A DNA stretch of 64,000 nucleotides from Dipylidium caninum (lineage: Eukaryota; Platyhelminthes; Cestoda; Cyclophyllidea; Dipylidiidae): contig QEYB01001446.1 of assembly GCA_017562135.1 (NCBI GenBank), forward strand, positions 124,001-188,000. The letters are read 5' to 3'. Made by a program: the position numbers and the translations under genes. Of the stretch, positions 1 to 10,280 are shown in pieces. Under the pieces are notes generated by a model, which saw nothing but the letters and a program-made list of their open reading frames with translations, had not been told where the DNA came from and ran no database searches. The first letter of the stretch is position 1; each line of letters begins with the position of its first letter.

Positions 1-1784
1 TTTCCATTAAGGATTGCTTGCTAAGGGGATCCAATTTCGCCGATACTTCAAAATAATGTTTTTTTATGTATCCCATCCTTTACTTGTATTTTCAGTGTTC
101 ACCCTCTGCCCGAGGGAGGTTTCTTCGTCAGCATTTAAAATTGCTGATCTAATTTTGCAGGTAGAGTCTAGTGGGTGACGGGAAAAGGGTTGCCCTGTGG
201 AACAGCCAACCGCCCGGTCTACCCGCTATGACTGGTAGACTTTAGAACTTTGTTGCGGTCTTATTTGCGTCAGTTTGTTCCATCGACTCTACAATCACTG
301 TACTTTGTCTTCTCGAGAACTCCACGCCTTCCACAGTCCTTTTCTCGCTGAACTTCTTCAACGTCATTAGAGGTGATGGAGGAAGACTCTCTTTGCACGT
401 CACCGAATGCAGTTGGAGTTGAATAAAGCACTTATTTCTCGCGCTACGAGGTAGAAGTGACTGTCTGTTCGCTCTCTAGACCACATGACTGATGAATTTC
501 GACATGGCAATGAGATGGACCGACTGGCACTTTGTGTTACTCGGCAGGAAGGAAGCACCAATGTATCATGGCTATGCGCAGCATAAGCCTGTGAGGGAAT
601 TGTTCACAAAGAGTGGGAGAATGTCTCTTGCCACGGAATGCCTCCAAATTCCTGATCGCGGAATCACACGCGGTTTGCACACTTCCAAATGCCTGTCTTT
701 CCCCTCCTTAGTACATTAGCCCAGATAGTACAAAGGCTATTTTGCTGCGCATTCTCAACTTTTCGTGGTTTTTCCGAAGGAGCCGACACGTCCGCAATAT
801 TAAAGTAGACTTTTCCAGTTACCTCATGCCTTAACCTGTCTGCGTAGGTTTCTTCACCAACGACCATGATTCCCGTAAGTCTGCATTCTCGCCCAGATTG
901 TTTCCCTAACGAAGCCATAAAAGGCGAAATGCACACCGTGGCCGGGATAGTCATGTTATAAGATTTGGACGGAAAATGTCACTAAGACTTGTTTTTAGTT
1001 TCCACTACTTTCATCACCTCCCGAGTACGCATGCCTTTTTGCCGAGCGCAGCGTGCATATTTTAACTCGGTTTGTTTCTGTGCACACACACGCTACTTCC
1101 CTGCTGATTTCTCCGAGGTGTTTACATGACGAAATCGGGTGAATCTGCATAATTTGGCGTCTATTCACTCCACTTGACTCGTAATGCTCCCTCGCGCCTC
1201 TGATTTCAGGGCCCTTCGAACATATTTTACCATTTGCCAGATTGAACATGCTTTATTGCGCATATTCCATCCTCCATCTGCCAAGAATGGAGGTTGGTGA
1301 GTGAGGGAGATACATGGTCGGTTCGCAAGTGAAGCTGCGGTGCCAGTGGGCGGCAAAGTAGTCCCGCTCCACCAGTGGTGATTGTGGCAGTGTCCCGGAG
1401 CGCGTGTAGCCGGTGCAGAGCCATGGGGTTGAAATGTCTACTTTCAAGGGAGATGGCGAGTGTTGAACTGTGGCACAATTACATTCGCCCTTGCAAAGCT
1501 CTGCCGTGTAGACCTCCTCACTCGACACACGCTTTTATGTGACGGTGTGTACGAGTGAAGTACTATTATGCGAGCGGTGGAGGCACTCACCGAAGGTCGT
1601 TTGCGCACTCAAAAGCTAGCTTTTTGGTGATAATAGCACCGAAGGCAAATTGGAGCAGCCCGTTTTCAATTAGGGCTTAGTGTACTCCGATGTTAGCCGC
1701 TCCTCTAAGCAGACCTACGGCGGCGGCAAAGTCACTTGAATTTCTGCCGAGGAGGGAGGTTGAATAACTCCTTATCTTCTTCAG
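1..1784. other. No gene recognised; upstream or intronic DNA of the TBC gene
   Basis: The first recognised TBC exon starts at 1785 behind a splice acceptor, so this stretch is probably intron, with the missing N-terminal exons to the left of the window. Short open frames are present, but none resembles the region that precedes the TBC arginine-finger motif in RN-tre proteins. Confidence 0.5.
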
Positions 1785-1961
1785 GACATGCGTAAATACG
1801 CCTTCGCCTCCTCCACATACCTCGAGCAAATCGACTTGGACATCAACCGCACCTTCCGCTCCACCACCTTCTTTAATGAGGCTTTTGGGCCGCGTCAACA
1901 GATCCTCTTCCACATTCTAGCCGCTTATTCTATGTATAACACGGAGGTCGGTTATTGTCAG
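1785..1961 (+). CDS. TBC GAP exon: arginine finger
   Basis: The acceptor is ttcttcag before 1785 and the donor is CAG/gtcagt after 1961; the exon has 59 codons, phase 0 at both ends. It encodes the IxxDxxR arginine-finger motif (QIDLDINRTFRS) and ends in EVGYCQ, which contains the catalytic glutamine of the YxQ motif. An ATG at 1788 is internal, not a start, because the family has a long domain upstream. Confidence 0.88.
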
Positions 1962-4900
1962 GTCAGTTTTGTTAAACCTTTCTTATCACTTCTGGTCTCT
2001 TTCTTGTTACTCCCATCAGCCATCCCCTTCCTTCCCCCCCGTTCAGTTTAGCAAGAAATGATGTCGGAAAATGAAGTGTACAAAAAGCTTTTCGTGGCCT
2101 GTAACTCTTAACTCAGGTTCCCCGTCGGCATTGCTTTGCAATGACGGACGGTAAGCAAATAGTCTTCAGGGTAAGAAGACGCTCGGCTGAGTGCATTAAA
2201 TTTCCTTGAAGACGCATTCCTGGTGGCTAAGATGACTTTCTCCAGGCAGATTTTCTCACCGGAACGCCTCATTCAAGTTGTTTGAACACTGTCCCTCCTA
2301 ACTGCTCTCATTCGGCACAAGTGAACGAAACTTGTTATTAATGGCGCAGCTGTGGTGTCCCTTGCATGCATCTGCGAATTTATAAGGCTTAAGAGAGAGG
2401 CATCGTATTTTCTCCACCGCTGAGTGGACCGAATCGCGGTTGTTTGACAGTGCCACCACGGTAACATTTCATTAGCAATCATGGGAATTGTTTACGTCTC
2501 CCGGTACCAGTGCTCTTTTTCTACAAGCCTGTCACGTGGTCCTGCCAAATCACCTCGCCGGTATCAGTGTCAAGAAATACGCCAGTTTGTTCACATTTCA
2601 CTAAGTTATTTTCTGCAAATCTCTGAAAATTTCGAGTTAATAAAGTGTAGGGAGAATATCGGGGCTACTTCACGGTCCATCGTCTCTATTGGCGTTGCTC
2701 GACTTCTGCTCCAACGTCGAAATACTACAATGGACGTCTTATTTCCTTGCCACTGCTTCCTTCAAGGTTATTTTCACTTCGAGTTTTTGGAAAAATCGCA
2801 ATTTCCATACCTTCTGTCAGTCTCGAACAGCCTTGCTTAATTTGTGTTGAGGGGACCCGTAATTCATAGCAACTGCGATGTGGAGACCAACACACTCGAA
2901 TCGTAAAAGCCGAGCGACTACCCAGTAACGTGGCTATTTTCAAAGTGTCAAAGAATTTGCCTCAAAGTGGGCCCGAGGCGACTTTCATTTCTTGCCACTC
3001 CCGTAGATCTGATATTCTGACCGCAAAAATTCTAATGGAATTATTTTTTTCGCAGCTTGTTATTGCCTTTCACTGCAATGTCCTCTGTTGCATTCTTGGC
3101 CCTAGGCTCGTTAAACATTCCGTGCAGGAAAGCGAAACAGGCAAATGAGGTCGCGCTGGTGGATTCAAGCTAAAAAGGCCCGAAGGCGACCTAATTTTCA
3201 AGTGGATAAAAATAACGTTAGCCTAAATTGGGGATTGTCCAGCGCCGTCCTCCTTAATACCCGTTCCGCCCTTGGCCAGTCGCCAACTTTAGACGGACAT
3301 GGACTTTCTGCTAATGGGCCGATGATGAAAGGCGCTTTTAGTTTTCCCTATCCTCTTCACTTCTGAAGGTTTTTTGAGACATCTTCTGTCGTAACTCAAA
3401 CCTCTTTCCCCATTTTGGTTTGTAGGGCATGAGTGACATAGCGGGCATGCTGCTGATTTACATTATGGACGAGGAGGATGCGTTTTGGGCGTTGGCGCAA
3501 CTGCTGGACGGTCCAAGGCACAAGATGCACTGTCTGTTTGTGCGCGACTTTCCGGGCCTCCGACGCTACTTCACGCATCACGAGCGCGTTCTGCGCACTC
3601 ATCTGCGCAAGGTGTGGAAGCACTTCCATCGAGAGCAGGTCGACTGCTGCACCTACGCGTTCAAGTGGTACATGCAGTGCTTTCTTGGACGGGTGAGGAG
3701 AAAATCGGGGGGTTTTTTGCCCGCCTCGTGACTGGAAAGCGATGACAGTAAAAGAATCCTTGTCAAGGCCAAAAGTTACGGGGAGAGCGGAATTCTGCCC
3801 ACGAAAGTCAGCTGATTTCCGTGATACACGTGTAGTTGTGTTAAGTTGGAATCGAGAGGTTTTTTCACCCACTACCCCGTACTCTTCCCCCTGCGTCTGA
3901 ATGCTTCTATCTTCGTGCAAAACCTGAGGTGGCGAATTGCCCCGTTTAATAAAATGCTTCCATGCAAAATTGTCAACTAGTGGTTTTCCCCTCTTGTTAA
4001 ATAGATGGGCTGATGTCAAGCCCTCGCCTCCTCCCCCTCCCGTGACAATTGCGCTGCCGCCTTTTCCTTTGTTCGCAGTTATTATTACGTTAGTCGACCG
4101 TCTGTCCGCTCTCTACCCTTTCAGCCCGAAAAAGCCTTATCTCGGCGTGATTAAAGCGACTGTCTTTTGCCTCCTTTGCGTCATTCCTCCTCATTTCGTG
4201 GGTTGTAGGCAGGCGTTCAATCTGTCTCTCCTTCCTGACCATCTTCTCCCACTTTTAGGACCTCTTATTCACTTATCTTTGTCTTTCACCCTACTCCCCG
4301 CTTTAATCGAATAGGCGGTGGAGTGTTTTGGCTCAGTGTTGAGAAGGCGGAATGCCTCTTACCCTTTTAGCCGTGTAACTTTGTTGTTAGAACAAGTGTT
4401 GCGCTTAGCGCTGAGACGAAGTACTTGCACCTCTTGTTGTCTAGTCATTGCACAGCCTGCATCGGTACTCGACACGCCCCCAGACTATGCCGCGATTGTC
4501 GAGGGAAGTTCTGCCAACAAATTAATACCAGGCGACCGATGGTGCCGTATGACCGCGCCATCAAATGGGGAAACTTGTTTCCTCCTTCGCCACTTTTTCC
4601 GAAAAGGGGAAAAGTGACGAAATGTTATTGTTTGGAATGGATTTAGCCGTGGACAAACAAGATATTTTTGAACTTTATGTGCGCTTTTGGTGGTGTGTCG
4701 AAGCGCGCAGTTAGTTCAGGATTAAGCCTTGGTAATCAGTGAAATTTTTTTAATTTCTGTTCATTCCCAAACGTCGAATGACACTTTGTAGACGCGATGA
4801 ATTCTGTTGCTGAGCCACTTGGCCTCTCTCCACCCTTGCACTGGGTGAATTCCCTTGGGCCCATCAGTTTTCCCTTTCGCGCGTCATCTTCTCGCCGTCT

Positions 4901-7038
4901 GGTCGGCTTTCTACTCAAATCGAAAACTTATTTCATTTCATTTTCACACGTAACGCAATAATTACGGCCAGTTTTTTGCTCTTGACAGCCGCCATTTGAT
5001 TCCCCTCCTTTCTGTCCGCCACTTCCCTTTTCCTGTTTCCCGTACTGTGTGCAGACGGAGTGTGTTTACGGTGGCCATGTGAGCTTGACATTCCCCCTTC
5101 ACCGCACAGTTGTGCCCCTTTTTTCGTAAACATGCAACTTGTACTTTTGCCTTGCCAGCTCCCAACCTCCCTCACCCTTCGAATATGGGACATTTACTTG
5201 CTGGAGGGCGAAAAGGCGCTGGTCGCAATGGCCTACAACATCCTCAAAATGCACAAACGTGAGTTTGCATGTGTTGCCTCGGTCGAAGACGCTTTTCAGG
5301 GTTGCCCCGAGTTCTGGGCAGAGAGGCACTTTTTTCACCCATTTACATGTCTTCGCGACGACCCAATTCTCCCACTTTTCCGCACATTCACTTTTAACTT
5401 GGAGTTTATGCGACAGCGAAACTGACTGTCACCTTGGTTGTCAACCTCCTGTCAGAATGAAGAAATGTCACCTATTTAACTCCTCACGTGTAATTACAGC
5501 ATTTTATACTTATGACCATTGTAGTCTCGGCAGAGTGGAAGAGATAAACTGTTTAAGTCGTCCACGCCTCCGTATGCACTCGTGTCTGCCTTCCTTATTG
5601 TCATACAGAACGCCTGCTTCGGATGGGTCAACTGCAAATTCTCACCTTCCTTCAGGACGAGATCGTCAAGGACTTTGGTTTTGACGACGACGATGTCATT
5701 GATTCGCTGAAGGACTGTTTGGAGGAGCTACGACGCAGCGATATGGACACTCCGCCGCCCCTTAGTGAGTGCATTTTGGCAAACTTGGTCAAAAAGGTTT
5801 ATGCGCTCCCAAGGTGTAATTTCTATCTCCCAATCATGGTTGCATCCAGCGTTCTCCCCGTCTTTTCGAACTGCCACTTTGCGGCGCCTTGGCTGAGACG
5901 CAGAGGAATCGTATTGATACAGCCAGCGGAACCATTCCGTTCCCTTCCATCGCACTTTTGCCCGGCCATGTGTCCGGGCTCTTTGTCGTCCAATCACATC
6001 GGCTCAAAGCCTGTGAACGACTCCTTAACAGCTCTCGAAAAAAATGTCTTCTCCGCAGGCCACTGACCACTCATAAATCGCGGTTGGAGTGGGAGGTGAA
6101 TGGAGCTTTAGTAACATTCTCCTCCAGCTTTGCCCATATCTCCGTCATGCGCATTTCCCTTGTTTCCTCCGCGGGCGTAGCGTCCGTCCGAGCCGTGAGA
6201 CGCAGTAGTGGGGAGGAAAGGTGGTCCGAGTCGGGTAGAAATGGAAGTCATTCAGTACGGCTCTGCAGAAATAATAAAAACAAAGAACAGGGAATCCTGT
6301 CTATTCGCAAAGATGCTCCTCCGTTAGATCTTGTTGTTTATCTACTCAACTGCACACTCGTCAGTATTTTTTGCATTGTCTCACACATGCGCACCGGCCC
6401 GCTTTGTTTCAGCGGCAGACATGTTGCCGTTCCGAGAAAAAGGCCAAATACCGCGAGATATTTGGCAATTCCGGTGGGTAAATGACGATGAAGACGGCGA
6501 CGGTGAAGAGGCGTCAGGACAAATGGAGGGTAGATTCCGCTGATGTGCACAGCATGCAGCTGCGTTCTCCTCCCCCCACGCTGTTGCACCATCCTCCCCG
6601 CTTGCCTGCACCGCGCCTCGGGCCGGTGTATTCGTCGCTCGTATTACAAGGGCGAGGGGGAAAAGACGTTCGCCGGCATGCAAAGCATGCAACCGCGCCG
6701 CCGCCCCAACCTGTGTGCATGTGATGCGCAAACGCGCATACTTGGCATCGGCGGTCTCGTTGTGCCACCCGACTGCTTTCTTGCTTCCTAGCGCTCTTCC
6801 TTTCCCCTTCCGTGCGCGAATTTATCTAGTCTTTTACCAATTCGGCTGCTTTCCTCCGTTACAATTCAACTCATGTTTCAAAAGATTGTCCTTTACGCTG
6901 TTCAGCGTCCTGGTGTCGCTGTCGCTCACCCCCCCACTTGGTGGTAAATTCCAAAGAAGAAGAAAAAGCGATTCACGCCAGATTTGATTTTCTCATTTCA
7001 AAATGATGTGATAATATTTGACCAACTTAATGTTCTTT

Positions 7039-7070
<32 letters not shown>

Positions 7071-9169
7071 AGTTGTTCAACAGGGCATGCTTCGTTCCCA
7101 TTTGTGCAATTTAATTTTTTTCTCGCCTGGAAGTAGCCTCCTCTTCCGCCCTCGTTGGTTTCTGGAAAGATGTTTTTATGTGCTGCCTGCTTGCACCACG
7201 GACGCCAATGGATTTGGATGCTTCCTTCTTTCCCTCCCCGCCCCCACTACTCCAGAGTGTTTCATTTCAGCTGCAGACATGCTACCAACAAAGGCCCTGG
7301 GCCAGGCGCCAGCGGTGTGGGAAGTCCGACATTCAGACGACGAGGGGGCTGCCAAATCGGAGCAACAGGAAAAACAAAATCAGAAACGGAAGTCGGCCTC
7401 CGAGGAGATCGGCGTCATACGCGCCGATGCTGGCGCTGTCCCTATCGACGCCGACGGTGTACTGAGGTTGGACGAGCCGCAACCCATGAACCAGACGAAG
7501 AAGCCCTCAGCGACTGCGAAAACAACAGTGAAGATTAGGAAACAGTCGTCTCGAGTCAGCTCCGATGTTCCTTCAAGATGCAAAGCCAATCAAGATCGCT
7601 TGTCGAATCGACCGGTAAGGAAGGGAAGGGCTTACCGAAGGAATGAATTTATATTACGTTTCCTCCGGTACTTTGTGCTCTTTCCCCACACCATCCCCAA
7701 TTGACAGCGGGTTTCTTATACCACTGAAACCCTGTCCTTTTAATTGCAATATGTGTTTTTTTTTACTTCTTCAGTCCTCACCGCATTCTCTGGATTCACG
7801 ACGACGTCTGGTCAGTAGTCAACAGTGTGTGAACTCATCCGCTTCCATGGCCACCTCCTCTCGTTTAAGCACTAGCACTACCGCCTCTGCTGATCACCAA
7901 CTCCATCACAGCCTGCCCAAGCCCACCTCCCACGTATGTCGAGTCACGTCAATTTAGTCACCTGAATTCCACTTGTTGAATTGCTGGGAGCGAATTTATT
8001 CTGACCTCGGGTAGGAGAACGCTCACTAACCTCTTTCCAGTGGGTGGATGTTAGTCTAACCTCTTGATCAACATTTCCTAACCTTATTTCGGTTCTTTGA
8101 GACTTCATTCCTTCGGGGCTGCAATCATCTCGCTGTCACAATGTCATGGCTACTTGTATTAATAAGTAGGTTGTTCATAAACGCTGAGGACTGGAGTCAG
8201 TCGGGACTTCAAATCAAGTTTCTTCGAGCCTCACGACAACAGAAATGCAATACGTTATTATACCCCTTTCTTCTTAAGGTGTTTTGTTTCAAAGTCTCAC
8301 AACTGATTATTTGTTCGTATAAATGAGCCACTATTTGGTTATGAAAGAAGGGCATCGCGGTGCAGCGCAAGTGGGTGGGGTAGTTACGTTACTTCAAACA
8401 TTCCCATTACTGTCTGTGAATGTTATAATGTGTTTAATTTCGATGGAAATTGCACATGTTGCCTTTCACCTATGAATACCTACTTGTCACTTCTTCATTT
8501 AGAGCGCCAAAAATCGCTCAAAAATGCTTCCCATACCAAATAATTCTACCCCACTATCCCAAAAACGGCTTAACAATGGAAAGGTAGTCGGAGGTGATGG
8601 GTCGAAAGGCGGGGAGGAAGCGGAAAATGTATGGTTCATTCCCTCGGGAACCGGTTACGGCAAGACTGTTACCCACACTGAAAGTCGGCGAAGTGCAGGC
8701 GCTCATCCTGGACCGGGCTCGGCTAATAAAGCATTAGACCTCCCGCCGCGCGATTACAAAGTCGTCAAACGAAACTGATGCATTAAAGAATGCTAAAGGT
8801 TAGTCGTGCAATACCGCTCGACGGAGTAGAACGTTTTTGCCCTTGTAAATGTGTATTTCAGGTGATCTAACGATTTGATTGTTTGCAGCATTATCCAGTA
8901 GAGACGTCTCGACCACCGGAATCCCTCCCAAATCAACATCTGCGCACGCTAAGCCGAGACACCACGGGCAGATGTCCAAAGTTACCTCCAATAAGGCCGC
9001 AGCATCACCGAGTACCACCACAGCGGTGTCCTGGTCTCCCTCGCCGAGTGACGCGGCGGGTGGTCAGTCGTCGCCCCTGTGGACGAAACAAGCGCCCTCG
9101 TCGTCCACCCCTCATCAACTCGCCATCTTCAAAGACCTCGGAAATGCGGATCTTTATGCAAGTCATTAA
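1785..9169 (+). CDS. USP6NL/RN-tre-like TBC-domain Rab GTPase-activating protein, 5' partial, multi-exon
   Basis: TBC proteins speed GTP hydrolysis by Rab GTPases; RN-tre acts on Rab5-type Rabs in endocytosis. Exons read by splice phase are 1785-1961, 3426-3692, 5159-5258, 5609-5764, 6413-6529, 7271-7614, 7775-7933, 8503-8593 and 8889-9169. They join in frame to 563 residues plus a stop. Both catalytic fingers are visible: the arginine finger in IDLDINR (IxxDxxR) and the glutamine finger in GYCQG (YxQ). Diagnostic RN-tre/USP6 words follow: NTEVGYCQGMSD, EEDAFWALAQL, WYMQCFLGR, TLRIWDIY and MAYNILKMHK. The tail is rich in Ser, Thr and Pro, as in the family. The N-terminal 100 or so residues are missing, probably off the window. 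The 3' end is uncertain: an alternative last exon may lie at 10068-10280. The gene converges on the minus-strand kinase. Confidence 0.87.
3426..3692 (+). CDS. TBC GAP exon: central TBC helices
   Basis: The acceptor is ggtttgtag and the donor is CGG/gtgagg; 89 codons, phase 0 to 0. It continues GYCQ with GMSDIAGMLL, then EEDAFWALAQLLDGPRH, FVRDFPGLRRY and KWYMQCFLGR. Each segment aligns by eye with the RN-tre TBC domain without gaps. Confidence 0.9.
5159..5258 (+). CDS. TBC GAP exon: LRIWDIY helix
   Basis: The acceptor is ccttgccag and the donor is AAAC/gtgagt; 100 nt, phase 0 to 1. It encodes SLTLRIWDIYLLEGEKAL and AYNILKMHK, the conserved C-terminal half of the TBC domain. Confidence 0.88.
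5609..5764 (+). CDS. TBC GAP exon: end of TBC domain
   Basis: The acceptor is gtcatacag and the donor is CTTA/gtgagt; 156 nt, phase 1 to 1. It encodes RLLRMGQLQILTFLQDE, a DFGFDDDDVIDSL segment, and ends in the DTPPPL that closes the TBC region. Human RN-tre ends its TBC region with a similar acidic helix followed by a Leu-Pro-rich turn. Confidence 0.86.
6413..6529 (+). CDS. TBC GAP exon 6a (first of two homologous tandem exons)
   Basis: The acceptor is gctttgtttcag; the likely donor is GAGG/gtagat. The exon is 117 nt, phase 1 to 1, so it can be skipped without shifting frame. It encodes ADMLPFREKGQIPRDIWQFR followed by an acidic run. The same residue pattern is repeated in the next exon (7271-7614). 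It corresponds to the short conserved segment after the TBC domain of RN-tre that contains a Gly-Gln-x-Pro motif. An earlier donor at CG/gtgggt (after about 6474) would give phase 2 and would not join the next exon in frame. Confidence 0.7.
7041..7067 (+). repeat. (CTG)9 trinucleotide microsatellite
   Basis: There are nine uninterrupted CTG units in the intron between exons 6a and 6b of the TBC gene. Confidence 0.95.
7271..7614 (+). CDS. TBC GAP exon 6b (second homologous exon) and Ser/Thr/Lys-rich tail
   Basis: The acceptor is gtttcatttcag and the donor is ACCG/gtaagg; 344 nt, phase 1 to 0. It opens with ADMLPTKALGQAPAVWEVR and an acidic SDDE, matching exon 6a residue for residue in its key positions (ADMLP, GQxP, W, R, DDE). 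It continues with a basic, Ser/Lys-rich region with no fold I recognise. Confidence 0.75.
7775..7933 (+). CDS. TBC GAP tail exon, Ser/Thr-rich
   Basis: The acceptor is acttcttcag and the donor is CAC/gtatgt; 53 codons, phase 0 to 0. It encodes a low-complexity Ser/Thr/His-rich segment containing SRLSTSTTASADHQLH. The C-terminal tails of RN-tre proteins are similarly unstructured and bind SH3 domains; no SH3-binding motif is obvious here. Confidence 0.6.
8503..8593 (+). CDS. TBC GAP tail exon, short
   Basis: The acceptor is cttcatttag. Two donors are possible: GGAG/gtgatg after 8593 (phase 1, chosen because it keeps the next Ser/Pro-rich frame open) or AAG/gtagtc after 8583 (phase 0). It encodes a basic, Asn-rich segment. 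Confidence 0.45.
8889..9169 (+). CDS. TBC GAP candidate terminal exon, Ser/Thr/Pro-rich
   Basis: The acceptor is ttgtttgcag. In the frame set by the 8593 donor it encodes a Ser/Thr/Pro-rich stretch, including SWSPSPSDAAGGQSSP, and ends in a TAA at 9167-9169. A different frame also stays open to about 9221. In that case it could splice from GG/gtaatt to an exon starting at 10068. Confidence 0.45.
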
Positions 9170-10067
9170 AACACCTGTTAACCGTATTTTGGTGGTGCTG
9201 GTGAAACGGAGTGTTGGGTAATTAAGTGGCTCACACTCGCCTAATCTTTCCATTTCACCAGCTTCCATCACTGTCCATCCATTCTGTTATTTACTTTATT
9301 TGCCATCCTTTGCAGTATGCGCGATTTTGAGTGAGTTGCATTGCCATCGCTTGCTTTTGGGCATTTCCTGGACAGCTTTGGCCAAGCACCCGAGTCCACT
9401 ACTTTTTTTCTCTAACGCACTTGCAGTGATAACTAACTTTGCACATCGTGTGCCTTACCTAGACGGAGTGCTGAACTTCAGCCGCCCCACGAGGCTCCGG
9501 GCTCATGCCTGACACTCTGTTTACACTCTTCTACCTCTAATCTGGACTTCCTTTGTTCGCTTTAACCCTGATAAAACCAACTGCGGCGTTCTGCTTCTGT
9601 TCTGTGTTGGTGCACTGTTGTCACACGGCCGCTGTTGCTCTACGGCAGGCTCCGTCACACAGATGTAGCGATGTATTTTTGCGTCCTCAGTGTTCCTCGT
9701 CCCTTGCCGGTCAGGTCTCGTTTCAGTTCAGTCGAGATGTCACTCGCAGCAATGTTCCGACCCCGTGAAAGCCGAAATGATCTCGGAGTTATGTTAAAAA
9801 TGTGCCTCGATCGCCTCGTATTTGGTCGATCCCACATAAAATCAGCTTTGGTGCACGTGGAGGAAAAGTGTGTTTCAGACAAAACGACTGCAAACGACGG
9901 GAAGTCGAATCGGCAGTTATGATGTAGTAAAATGGGGAAAGGAGATCCCAAACCCCGTCACAGATTGATCATCACTCGGTGGGGCAGAGATCCGCGGTTT
10001 GACCTAACTCGAGTGAACCGCAGTTGAGAAGTCGTCCTTAACAACAGCGGTGTGTTTCTTGCACAGG

Positions 10068-10280
10068 CAACCTGTGTACAGCGACCTACGTGTACCTACG
10101 CCTTCCTCGGCGACACCGGCAGCAGTGAAGGGAGCAGCGGCGACGCGCAGTGGAGTCTCCGCGGGACCGTCTGTGTTCTCCCCTGCTCGCCTCGTGCCTG
10201 CTCCCCCCTCTACCCTCCACCGTCCCGACGCCAGGACTGATTTCCACACCCAAGTCCACTTACCATTGCCGACCAGCTGA
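10068..10280 (+). CDS. Candidate alternative last exon of the TBC gene
   Basis: The acceptor ttcttgcacag is followed by an open frame, rich in Ala, Pro, Ser and Thr, that ends in TGA at 10278-10280. Composition fits an unstructured tail, and one frame is phase-compatible with a donor near 9219. There is no homology I can name, so this is only a candidate. Confidence 0.3.
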   Translation, partial: QPVYSDLRVPTPSSATPAAVKGAAATRSGVSAGPSVFSPARLVPAPPSTLHRPDARTDFHTQVHLPLPTS

